Source: Melitaea cinxia (lineage: Eukaryota; Arthropoda; Insecta; Lepidoptera; Nymphalidae). From it: 64,000 nt of DNA. Position 1 is the stretch's first letter; every line of letters begins with the position of its first letter. The stretch spans positions 3,373,001 through 3,437,000 of the forward strand of contig NC_059401.1 of assembly GCF_905220565.1 (NCBI RefSeq). Reading direction: 5' to 3'. Both the position numbers and the translations under genes were made by a program. This document shows positions 1 to 11,300 of this stretch, piece by piece. The notes below the pieces were generated by a model. It did not search any database. It was not told the origin of the DNA and saw only the letters and a list, made by a program, of their open reading frames with translations.

Positions 1-117
1 ATATTTCTCATATCTTATACCCATATATATGAATAAGAATGAATCGCTGAAATATATACCTACGAGCATAAATTCCGAACGACTGCATCATATATATATA
101 TATATATTTTGCATTTT

Positions 118-400
118 AAGACGCCATGACAAACACTTGTATTGGCCATACACATACTTGTATTGGACTGCACAAAAACCTAGACCACGAGGTCTTCCCA
201 CCGTGCCTTGGAGAGCACGTTAAGCCGTTGATCCCGCTTGTTATGTCATGTACACCTGATAGCGATCGTTACTCCTCGTAGTGATTATATCCGCCAACCC
301 GCATTAGAGCAGCGTGGTGGATTAAGCTCTGATCCTTCTCCTACATGGGGAAAGAAGACTATGCCCAGTAGTGGGTTATTACAGGCTGTAGCGTAGCATT
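118..400 (+). repeat. SINE family A copy (3' part)
   Basis: It shares with 43553-43878, 45094-45228, 51597-51685 and (reversed) 59889-60118 the blocks CACCGTGCCT, GAGAGCACGTTAA, CACCTGATAGCGATCG, AACCCGCATTAGAGCAGCG, GTGGATTAAGCTCTGATCC and TTACAGGCTG. The tRNA-like head is missing, so it is 5' truncated. The ORF at 29-223 runs into it by chance. Confidence 0.75.
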
Positions 401-439
401 TTAAGAAAATTTATGAAAAAAATTGATATATATCAACAA

Positions 440-500
440 AAAAAAAAAAAGAAAAAAAAAACAAACGCGGTACGAAGGTCGCCGGGTCAGCTTGTATATT
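440..500 (+). repeat. A-rich tract and degraded 3' end of a CTAG-type element
   Basis: A poly-A-rich stretch is followed by GCGGTACGAAGGTCGCCGGG and then TCAGCTTGTA. It resembles the widespread lepidopteran ending GTCGCGGGTCAGCTAGT, with the terminal CTAGT mutated. It sits just behind the SINE copy. Confidence 0.4.
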
Positions 501-1993
501 ATATTTTTATATACGAGTAACCTCATAACCTGCCATATCCTTCTATCCTCTTATCCTATAAGCTAAAATAATAAAATTGAACGAAGAACAAAACAGCGTA
601 CCAAAAATAGAACAAAATATTTAATATACTACAGAAAAAGTTGTGTTATCTTATCAGTTGTGTTAGTAAAAAAACTTTTCAGAGGTTAGCACGATAAAAG
701 TGTACGTGTAATTAGGTAAACTACCTATAAGAAATTGTTCTACTGAAACTATAAGTATCAGCATTTTGTGTACACAATTCTTTACGAATGTAAAAAATAA
801 AATATCACACCGACACTTTCGAAAGACACATCTATAATAAAATATGTACAACGCTAAATCCAAGTCCATATGTTCGACAGCCAGTCCTTAAGCTCATAAG
901 AACATTCTATACGTACTCGCTACAGCCTCCAGTCACCCATTCATCTTTACAAACGATGAAGCGGGAAAATTCACCTAGGTACAGACTTAGAAAGCCGGCA
1001 ATTAGTCTCGAGAGAGTAATCTCCTATTGATTTTAGAACTAAGGGCGCTCGTTCAACGGCTTAGTACCGTGAGACTGCCTACATTAATGAAGATGAAAGG
1101 GGTGGAAGGGGACGCTGTTCAAAGAGTACGTTATAAACTTTAAACCATCAATTTTACCGTCAATTTTTTAGCGTGTTAATTGTCACTAGAAGTGAATGAG
1201 GCATTTGTGAGGTTTAGGCAAATTAAAAGCGGCGGTAGTGGGAAAAACAAATATTTGTTTTAGATCTGGGTGATTTTTGTATCCAGTACAGTATGCCAAT
1301 AGTTTTGTATATCAAAATAAGAGAGTTAAAATTAAAATTAAAAAGGAAGTTTTAAAATAGTATAAAAAATAAAAAGAAAAAAAAAATCTTTATAAGGAAG
1401 CCTCACAAACATGTACGCAATAACACCACAGATAACACCACACATACACAAATACAACTACAAACAAATCTAGCTTCATTGAAATTCTAAAAACACTACA
1501 CAAATAAAACACGACCTCAATTAGTTGCGAAATCATAAATAAAACCCTTGCGTATAATGGATCAAGGGATTCCCGTATTACGTGTGGACATTTCGGGGCA
1601 CTCGTAATTATCTAAGTAATTAGAACCATTACATCTGCCCCACGTACAACGATTTGTCAGTTAAAACGGGTATGGTCCGTCTTGCGGCGTTTTCTTTGGG
1701 TACGTGCGTATGTTTTACTATTCAACGATCATGAAACCAACGAACCGTAAATAAATTAGAACAGGTAGATCACATGTTAAGAATAGAACAAGATGGAAAT
1801 TTAAAATGATAGCTTCGTCGTATTTAACTCGTTTAAAATACACATTGTTACAGATTATTATAAGCTGTAGTCAACACATCCTTTGTTTAGAGTCAGTAAC
1901 AAACTTTTTTATAAAGTAAGGGCACAGCAGACACTTATATTGTGCTCGGAATTTTGGATTAGCTCGACTAAAGATGCATCTTAATCTTATATA
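501..1993. other. Intron 4 sequence, nothing recognised
   Basis: AT-rich unique-looking DNA. The short minus ORF at 663-869 has no domain or plausible splice context. No RRM-coding sequence was seen. Confidence 0.6.
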
Positions 1994-2131
1994 TTGGGTT
2001 GTCTGGAAGAAATGGCTAGATAGCCATAAGTCCGCCCATTGTACTTGACAGTCTGTAAATGTTTTTTAAATGTGTTTATTGTTTAAAATGTAGTTGTGGT
2101 GTACAATAAAGTATAAATAAAAAATAAAAAA
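1994..2131 (+). repeat. LINE 3' end, copy F1
   Basis: It starts TTGGGTTGTCTGGAAGAAAT, continues with AGATAGCCATAAGTCCGCCC and ends ACAATAAAGTATAAATA plus A-rich tail. The same architecture is at 3221-3317 and 51009-51147. The AATAAA-like signal and A-rich tail mark it as the 3' terminus of a 5'-truncated non-LTR retrotransposon. Confidence 0.65.
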
Positions 2132-3220
2132 AATATTCTATAAAGAAAATCACAGCCAAATAATATATTGCGGTTACAAGTATCCATAGGCTACGGTAAT
2201 CGTGTAATCGGGTTGGCCGTATAAGTGTTTGATGAAGAACTACAAACGCGACAATCTATAAAGTAACGTACGCACCAAAAATGAAATCCAAATGATTGAA
2301 AAACAAAATTTTTATTGATTGTTGCGCAATAATAAAATGCATGCTTAGATCCAGCGAGTTGTTGGTCACGTTTTGCGGTCACTTCGGGATTCTAGTAATT
2401 ATAAAAGTAATTACAGCCATGTCACGCACCACAATTACTCTATTAGTGGTGGGCGCTTATAGTGATCATTGCTTCAACTTTTTTTTTAAATTTTTATTGT
2501 TTGCTAATGATACTGATGATATATGATTAATATTTAAATTGCGTAGACAAACTATTATGATGTGAACAATGTTTTTTCTGAAGTGGCGTACTGGTTTAGC
2601 GTGAATAACTTACTTCTTAAAAGTAAAAAAAAAAATTGTATCAAATTTTCCTCTCCAAATGTAAAACGAATTGATTGCATATCAAAATTTCGTTGCTGAA
2701 TATAATTACCTAATTACAATGTACCTAATATTTAAATGTTTTTTTTTTTGATTGATTGATGTTTTTCTTCATAATTTTTTTTTATGTGTTAGTATTTTTT
2801 TTCAACCATCGTTAAATGTGTGTACCTGATTTTATTTTATATTTCTTAACACACACCACGTCACATTATATACGATATACACACCCACATAAATATTCGT
2901 ATGTGTATGTACACAATAGCGTGTTTGATAAAGTCGTATTTTCAAAGTGCTCAACTTATATTATAAAGGCGCCTGTGGGACTCGTAAGTGCTTCTATGGT
3001 CTTCGTATTATATCGGTATCGGAAGCTGCTATTAAACTTATTGGCGGGGGATTCGAACTTCCTTACGAGGGTAATGGGTATGCATAATTAATCAATTGAA
3101 TTTAATGTTATATGTATTTATTATGTTAACTAAATTGGAGGTAAATTGTTTATTTTCAAGTTGTACACTAACGCTTTGTTTATTATATTATATCTTAGTG
3201 CCGGAAATATATATGTAATT
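2132..3220. other. Intron 4 sequence, no supported gene
   Basis: ORFs at 2191-2382, 2296-2526 and 2816-3091 overlap on both strands and show no family signature. The DNA is AT-rich with T runs. A GATTCGAAC near 3051 resembles a tRNA B box on the minus strand but has no matching A box. Confidence 0.5.
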
Positions 3221-3317
3221 TGGGTTGTCTGGAAAAATGGCTAACAATATTTAAGCCTTATCTATCAGATAATAATTTATTTGTGTTATACATTAAAGTA
3301 TAAATAAATAAATAAGC
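3221..3317 (+). repeat. LINE 3' end, copy F2
   Basis: It shares GGGTTGTCTGGAA-AATGGCTA and the tail ATTAAAGTATAAATAAATAA with copy F1 about 1.2 kb upstream, same orientation. It is shorter and more decayed. Confidence 0.6.
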
Positions 3318-4430
3318 AAATTATAGTATTGTATTAAAAAAAATACATAAAAAGAAAATCTATGGACTTGATTTGAAAATTAGTTATCTAATTAGTAAAA
3401 TTACAAAAAACAAATTAAAAACTAACACGAGATTTATCTAAAATTTTGACTTCTATCACCCCTCAATCTCTCTGCATCACTTTCAATCTGGTTTCAGTTT
3501 CCGAATTTTATGTTTTTTATACCCAATATCTTTTATATGCTTGTACTGATAGATAAGCGTGTTTTAATACATAGAACAACTCAGAAAATTTAAATGTTTA
3601 TATTCCACTGTTTTGTTCCGTTACTCTTGAATTATACCTACACAAATATTAAGGTAATAAAAAAACGCTTCGCTTATCATACGCATGCTAAGCATATTAC
3701 GTAGATCGTAAAAAATAAAAACAATTATTACTGAAATTTTCATTCATTCATTCCGTTCGAATCTCTAAGAGGCACTGAATAAATAAATTAAAATTTGCAT
3801 GATAAGGTCTCATTGTCATAATTTTTTTACCGTCGTTCCGAATTTCGTATTTATAGCGAAGTTTTTTTTTTAATGTACGATCGTGGCGTAATACGTTTAA
3901 AGAAAACGTATTTATGGTAAATTTTTGAACAAAATCACGATAAACAGTTGCAGACTTTGTAAAAAACGTTTACATTGCTATAAATCCTTGTTGCATGTGA
4001 CGTTGAGACTGAGAAACGTCGCTCTATTATTCGTGTGCACTTTATGTATATAGTTTTAAAAGATTTATGCTTTGCTACATTTGAACATTTAAATGAATAT
4101 TAAAAAAAAAAAACATGATGACGACTACTAGAAACATATTAAATTATATATTTCGAATGATAAACTCTCACAATTGGTTTCACTCAAAAAATCCATCTCG
4201 TCAAGACCAAGTAATATAATACCAACATTAATATCACGAAATAAACATGTTTTCACAATAATACGGTACCAAGTAACAGAAATTCTAAGAATAATTTCAA
4301 TTGTTCGTATATCTATTCAATAAAAAAAAAAAAAAGAAAATTAAATAACTTTTAGCAAAATATAAATCCCAACGATGTATAGACCAACAGTACGCTACGC
4401 CACTCAATAATAGACCCGGTCAATTACTTA
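3318..4430. other. Intron 4 sequence, nothing recognised
   Basis: AT-rich, with several homopolymer A/T runs. No ORF or repeat family is supported. Confidence 0.5.
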
Positions 4431-4571
4431 AGACCGGGGCATCATAAACCTCGACTATCGATCAAAGTTCGCCGTGACCGCCCCGGACCGATCGTAGCCC
4501 GGCGGGACGGATTTTTTCTATTTTCTAACCGGTTATAACCGGCTAGATTGATTTATTATGATGCCCTAAAG
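4431..4571. mobile_element. Candidate MITE with short terminal inverted repeats
   Basis: GGGCATCATAA near 4436 is mirrored by TTATGATGCCC near 4556, enclosing about 115 bp that is much richer in GC than its surroundings. The interior contains CCGCCCCGGACCG and the palindrome-rich AACCGGTTATAACCGGCTAG. Only one copy was seen here, so mobility is inference. Confidence 0.35.
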
Positions 4572-7500
4572 ACGGAGTTTCGAGATTGATGTTTTACGTT
4601 GCTTTATTTCAATAAAGTCGATACTTTTAATAATGGGACGGGTGTGTATAATGGATTTTAGGGCGTCTTAAATGTTAAATGGTATCAACGAAGCAATCAC
4701 TTAAGAATTTTAGAACTATGTGGGCCTAATTTTACTTGAATCTGGTCGGCTGATTGATTGATTTATTGTTTTTTCCTTAACCTCTGCTGTTACCAAACGC
4801 CTGTAGAGAAAAGCACGTACATCTTAACAATTTAATTTTTAAATAGTCGACCAGACAAGTACATGAAGCCGCCATCGGTGGTAATTGGCTTTGAAAGAAA
4901 TTTGATCTTTGACTATTAGGAAATTCGTTGCTTATTTTTACGACGGTATTAATTTGTAGATATTAGTAACTTTATCATTTTCAGACAACTAGTACAACTG
5001 TAGTTCGCTTTTGAAAGTTCATTTGTATCTTTATTATTAACAGTTTCATTTTAGTTAATGGAAATCATGCTATGGCTTATAATAAGAACTTCAAAGGAAT
5101 ATTTTTAAACATCTAAGTACCTAATATTTTTTCAATTTTTTCTTTTTTATATCTAACGAACGATATGATTTGATGAAATTCCTATCTACTACCTTGATTT
5201 GATTTGATTGTGACTCACAGCAATCTTCATTCAAATTTAACAATTTCGTTTCTTTCTGATTTTCAGCGGTTCCATCAGGTTTTTCCTAATTTTTTTCTTG
5301 ATAGGGCGCTACAGTATTGAGTAGAACGAAACAAAAATAATATTATTCAAATTGGTTCGACATTTGTGAGTTTTTGGGAGATTAATGCATAGAAATTGAC
5401 TTTTATATCTTTGAAAAGATGTCACTCTACCTTTTCCCTACGACTTTTTTTCGAATAAAGTCTCTTAGCCGTGGGATATTAACGTATTAATACAGAATTA
5501 TAAAAAAATGTAAAATAATAATAGAAATAGCTAAAACACGTAAGTAGAAAACAAAGTAATCTACAACAAACAAAAAAATCAATCTGTCATCATCATCATT
5601 GGTCTTAGTCCGTCTATTGCAGACGATTTAGAAACTCTTCAGGAAAACGCAGAGTTGTCAATCTGTAATATTAACCCATAATTAACTATAACGTACTTTA
5701 AAAAAAAACCAATTTCATATTAAAATAATTAGAAGTTCCTACTATAAAAAAAAAAGAAAGAAAACAGCCGATAGTTTATTAAATTCTCACACACAGCTAC
5801 GTTGGAAGCTCGTTGCATCGTTAAAAGATCAAAAAATAATAAAAAATGCGTTAATATTATATTCGTACCGGTATAAATGGACTCGTCCAGTGCAGCATGT
5901 CAATTTGATGATGGCAAAAGTAATCAGATTAAAAGCTATTACCGGTTGGCGAACAGCCACGCAGTGTCATCGGATATCGTTACGTTTGGCATACTAACTG
6001 GCTTACTAATAAAATTTTACACGTAAAAAATAAATAAATCATATTTTACGGCTCTGTATCACTATTTTGATTGTTGCAGATAGAAAGTCGATAAAAACTT
6101 CCTGCTAATTGTATTCGAATTATATCCGTCAGTAAAATCAAAGATAAATTATATTGAAACCTGCTATAAGTCAAAATGGTTCAGTAAAAAGAGTAACGCA
6201 CTGCGATGGAAAATTTTCAAGCATTTATTGAATACGAATCGAATATCTTTGTAAAGAAACTTGTACGTGAGTAACGATTGTATGTTACATAATTGTTATT
6301 TAGGATATAATTAAAATAATGTATAGGCAAGAGAAACTTTTCAGTAACATATCAATAATAAAGTATAACTAACTAAGTATAATTAACTTTATATTTTCCA
6401 TCATTAACAGCCCTTACATGTCCATCTGTAGCGTCCGGAATTTCATTACGACACAGTTTAGGTTGATTAAATACTATGATGATACATTTTGAAGTCTATT
6501 TTTCACACATAAACAAATAAAATGCAGCCTAATAAAAAAGAACTTCATACAAAGCTGAATACATACTGGTCGTTTAACATGACCGAATTGTTGTGACATG
6601 AAAACTGAAGACAAACGTACAACACTGTATCCGTCTTATAAACAAAGTTCTTTTTGATCTAAAACCACCCCAACGTTCGTTATCCCTGTAGTAATTAAAA
6701 CCGTGCAAAAAGCAATAAGAACTCCTCGGCTAACCAATCAACAAATATTTACCTTCAAAATCGAACAAGTTACCTGCCATCCCGAGCAAAGAATCGGAAT
6801 CAATCGAGACGGAACGGAACAACCAGATAATATAATAGAATTGAATTATCGCTGGATGAAGGCGAGGGAGGCGAGACATCGAATAAAAGAATCGGTAATT
6901 CGATTGTTATTGATAACAATTCGATGAGCACCGAAAAAGGATGTTTACGCTATCGAAGAACCCAATAATGAAAATTATGTTTTGTGTAGCAACAGGTTTT
7001 GTAAACAGAGATATCGCTACAACAGCATCGCGATAGAAATAAGCATTTTATAACGTCGTTTATCGCTGTCCGAACATTTACTTTAAGAGGGAGGTTGGTG
7101 TGGAGGATTCGATTAGATCGTTTTTCCTGTTAGTTTTGTTACGATCGAGATGGATCAGTATTATTAGTGGTATTATGGGAAGTTAATGTTTTGATAGTAC
7201 ATAATATTTTTACAATAGTCAAATAAGTGTAATTATTAATATTACTTAACTGTTATATTAGACAGTACCTACATCATATACTTGTTAATAATAAGGCTTG
7301 CTTTTTCTAATTTCACTTTTTACAAACATGTATGTATTAAAACTAAATAATATATGATTTAAAATATTTGCCATATTATCCATTAGGTTCATATCGAGAC
7401 ATTTAAAGGCATTTTTAAATCAATTACATAAGAACTAATAACTAGTTTCGATTAAAATAAAAAATAATAATATATGAAAAATAATTATCAGGTAGGATTT

Positions 7501-7703
7501 TCCACCTTGATTAAACGAAACATACTTATTGCATTACATTGAACATAAAACCTACTTGTATTCAAAGCCATACACTAAACGTGTAAACAAGTAATTAAAT
7601 GTTGTCTGACACGATAAATTTGAACCCTTTTTTACAGTGGCAAGTTAAAAAAGTGCATAAATAGTACCGATAAAGAAAAAAAAATAAAAACTACACAGTA
7701 TGT
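4572..7703. other. Intron 4 sequence, no supported gene
   Basis: Mostly unique AT-rich DNA. The ORF at 6703-6927 (74 codons, Arg/Glu/Ile-rich) matches no family I know. GTATAAATGG near 5872 is TATA-like but isolated. Confidence 0.5.
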
Positions 7704-7950
7704 AGTGCTGTGTGGCTACGGCACTAAAGAATTTAGCCACCCCCTCTCTTCCCGTGGGTGTCGTAAGAGGCGACTAAGGGATAACAAGGTTCCACAACCA
7801 TCTTGGAACTTAAGAAGCCGACCGATGGCGGGATAACCATCCAACTGCTGGCTTTGAAATACACAGGCCGAAGACGGGCAGCAGCGTCTTTGGTGCGACA
7901 AAGCCAGTACTGCGGTCACCAACCCGTCTGCCCAGCGTGGTGACAATGGG
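7704..7950 (+). repeat. Lepidopteran interspersed repeat family B, copy B1
   Basis: It begins GCTGTGTGGCTACGGCACTA, contains TGGGTGTCGTAAGAGGCGAC, TAAGGGATAAC and CCATCCAACTGCTGGCTT, and stops inside CTGCCCAGCGTGGTGAC. Full-length relatives are at 14599-14920, 15644-15972, 35051-35372 and 55979-56304. The 76-codon ORF (7716-7946, minus) is produced by the repeat. It is probably a non-LTR tail or SINE; class not settled. Confidence 0.8.
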
Positions 7951-8028
7951 TACTACTTTTGATACTTGGATATAATTTAAAAATAAATACGTATAACGAT
8001 ATAATTACATAATAAACTTCTTATTTAT

Positions 8029-8078
8029 TAATGTTAAATAATATACATTTTTCTCTTAATGTTAAATAATATACATTT
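8029..8078. repeat. 28-bp tandem duplication
   Basis: TAATGTTAAATAATATACAT occurs at 8029 and again at 8057, giving two units of 28 bp. It lies about 170 bp downstream (in transcript terms) of exon 4. Confidence 0.7.
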
Positions 8079-8248
8079 AAAATATATGCGCAATATTTTC
8101 CTTGCAAGTATTAAATTTAAATAAGCGCACTATAATCTAGATTTCGATAAAGTTGCCATGTAAAAAATTCTTTTCGAAATTCAATTCAGGTTCGAATTTC
8201 GCGTGGTAGACTAGAACATAAAATATAGGATAAACATGTACTACTTAC

Positions 8249-8331
8249 CCCGCTTAACGTTTTGATATTGTGTAAAGCGTCCTGCGCTTTCAACGCCGCT
8301 TTCCGCGTGAAAAACGTCACAAAACAGCACC
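8249..8331 (-). CDS. aret: Bruno/CELF coding exon 4 (second half of RRM1, with RNP1)
   Basis: This exon is 83 nt: two bases completing Gly, then 27 codons encoding CCFVTFFTRKAALKAQDALH then NIKTLSG. It carries the aromatic positions of RNP1 (CFVTF) and helix 2 of RRM1. The acceptor is TTGCAG|GG and the donor is GGG|GTAAGT, leaving phase 0. As I recall, vertebrate CELF genes also carry an 83-nt exon here, followed by a very small one encoding MHHPIQMKPADSE. That next exon was not found in the remaining 8.2 kb and is presumably off the window. Confidence 0.95.
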
Positions 8332-11300
8332 CTGCAACAGAAGCCACACTTACATAACGTGACAAGACAACGAGACATAGACAGACAGGGTTTCGTTCTA
8401 CGTAACGTTACACTCACTAAGATTACAAAATGCGGTCTTTAGTAGCGTGAAAGCTTTCGTCGGTTTTCGTTGACGCTATATGCTTTTGATTTTCTAAACT
8501 TGATACTAAGCGCTGAAGCCGACTCGTTGTCCTATGCGATTTGACACATCACGATGAGTTAGTACGAAGTGGTCATCGTGCGACGTCACCTCGATTGCGA
8601 TTTGTGCTCAATGTTTTTCATTTGTCTAGTCTACAGATAACATTTGTACGGTAAGCGTGCCCAGGTAAGCGTATCGAATACACGTGTATCGAAACTCGCT
8701 GTTTAATTTAGAACTTAATATACGTAAGCGAACACCATATACGTATAATTGAATACATATGACGTGAATTTAGAAACTCAACGTGAGAATTATAAAGAAC
8801 TTCAAGAAGATCATCTTTATCTTATTTTAGATTCTTTTTATTTCTTTATATGCACCCGTATCTGTATTTCTTTGCATACCTCAAATGAGAGATTATGTTT
8901 TTTTGAGTTTTATTTAATGCCCTTTTACTTGCAACTTCATTTGATATTCTCTTTTTTATTATTTTTAAGTAATCTTAATTAAAACGAGCGATTATTGTAA
9001 GATAATTCGTTTTATTTAACAAATACAAAACGTTACGTACGTTGAAACATACGAACAATTTAACTACACAAATACGCATTGTGTTCTAGAACAGTTCAAT
9101 TTTTTTTTAATTAAAATGAATGTTAAATTTCCCACATATTCTGATAAATGCAAAACCAAAACTGTTTTATTAGCACTCGATCAATATATGAATAGTAATA
9201 TGAAAACTATTCACAAAGAAACAAACAAAAAAAAAATCATCAAATATTTCAATTAAGCCTTGGTAACACGATTGAAAAACAACAAAACAACAACTATTAT
9301 ATCGTATATAAAAGAAAAATTAATAAAATGAAACAATACACCGAGAATCACAAACGAAATACCATTTTCACTATAAACAATTCCCGCCTTGACTGACACG
9401 CCCTGGATACGTTGGCATTGCACGTGAAATTAAACAAAAGCGTTTTCATATTTGCACGAACACTTACAAAAGGTGCTTTTTCGTATGGAATACGCGTAAC
9501 AAAGCAACAAAAATGTCAACATGATGTAAAATAACGCGTGATGCTTTGTTCGTAACAATGTCGTCGAGAACGGTCCCCGGGGTGTTTGATTAAACTATTT
9601 CTTTCAATGTTTTAAAAGAGGTTATATATGAAACATTTTGATTATTATTATATTTTTAAATCTTAAATAAAACACGACTGGCGTCTTCGGCGAGAAAGCC
9701 AGCCTGCGGTCATCAACATGCCTGTCAGCGTCGTGACTATGGGAAAAAAACCCATGAGCTCGCGCCAGAAATTTCGGCCCTAAGCCGGGATGTTTGGCGC
9801 CAACTTGGAGAGGCCTATGTCGAGCTGTGATAGGCTGAAGTGAAAAAAAAACACGTGCTCAAAGACGGCCCGAAACCCAGGAAGCACCTGTATAAGCTAA
9901 GTTTGTTTTTCATTGATGATTTTAAACTATTTTCACGTAATTTACTTTAAACGCCTAAAATTATTGATGTACGAAAAATCGTTTTTTTAAAGAATTGTAA
10001 AGATGATAGGAAATTTTAGTGTTAATTTTCAACGAAACTGAAAAAAGTGAGTATGTCTTAATTGTCTAGTCTAGGCCTCCAAGGAACAGGCACGTGTCCT
10101 CATATAAATGTATATAAGTGGAAAAGAAAAAATACCTGACATGAAAATTACATAATTTGAAAACAGAAACAATAACAAAAACTCCATAGTATTATGATGA
10201 AAGCGAACAGAAAAAACATTACTGTAAAGTTATGAAACAATTTTAATACGATAATGGAAGCACAACATCACATTTTCTAAGATATTACTTACAACAACAT
10301 GAGATATAAAATTAAAAAAGTTTTTTAAAAAAATTGACAAAAATAATTTATAAGTAAAAAATTATATTTTTTTTTGTTTTCAACTTCTAATAATACTGTT
10401 CATACAATATTAGTCCACCTTTGTGAAAACTCTATATATTTTTAACCGACTTCCAAAAAAGGAGGAGGTTCTCAATTCGACTGTACTTTTTTTTTTATGT
10501 ATGTTACATCAGAACTTTTGACTGGGTGGAGCGATTTCGACAAATTTTCTTTTAATCGAAAGGTGGTGTGTGCCAATTGGTCCCATTTAAATTTATTTGA
10601 GATCTAACAACTACTTTTCGAGCTATATCTAATAATGTGTTTTTACTTGACGCTTTTTTCGTCGACCTACGTTGTATTATACCACATAACTTTCTACTGG
10701 ATGTACCGATTTTGATAATTCTTTTTTTGTTGGAAAGGAGATATCCCAAGTTTAGTACCATGATAAGGAAACCAGGATCTGATGATGGGATCCCAGAGAA
10801 ATTGATGGAAATTCTTGAAAATCCGCAATAACTTTTTATTGGGTGTACCGATTTTGATAATTCTTTTTTTGTTGGAAAGGGGATATCCCTAGTTTGGTAC
10901 CATGATAAGAAAACCAGGATCTGATAATGGAATCTCAGAGAAATCGAGGGAACTTCTTGAAAATCCGCAATAACTTTTTACTGGGTGTACCCATTTTAAT
11001 AATTTTTAATTTAATCGAAAGCTGATGTTTGTCATGTAGTCACATATAAATTTTATTGAGATCTGATAACTACTTTTTGAGTAATCTTTGATAACGCGCA
11101 GTTACTTGACTATTTTTTCGTCGATCTACGTTGTACTACTCGTCGATGTAATTGAAGTCGGTTTTTTTTCGTTTGCGAACAAACACAATTATTTATAAGT
11201 TCATAGTTATTATTTCTACATAAATTTTAATGTTCCTTTAAGTTAACATAAATATTACATTAAAAAAATATAACTTTTTAAAGAATTTAATTCATTGTTT

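Noticed and set aside
5860..5900. TATA-like promoter (GTATAAATGG) on the plus strand
   Set aside because: No ORF or exon follows it, and it lies inside an intron of the opposite-strand gene.
1..8248. The next Bruno exon (HPIQMKPAD segment) or RRM2
   Set aside because: I looked for the reverse-complement codon pattern of HPIQMKPAD and of the RRM2 start and found no match with splice sites.
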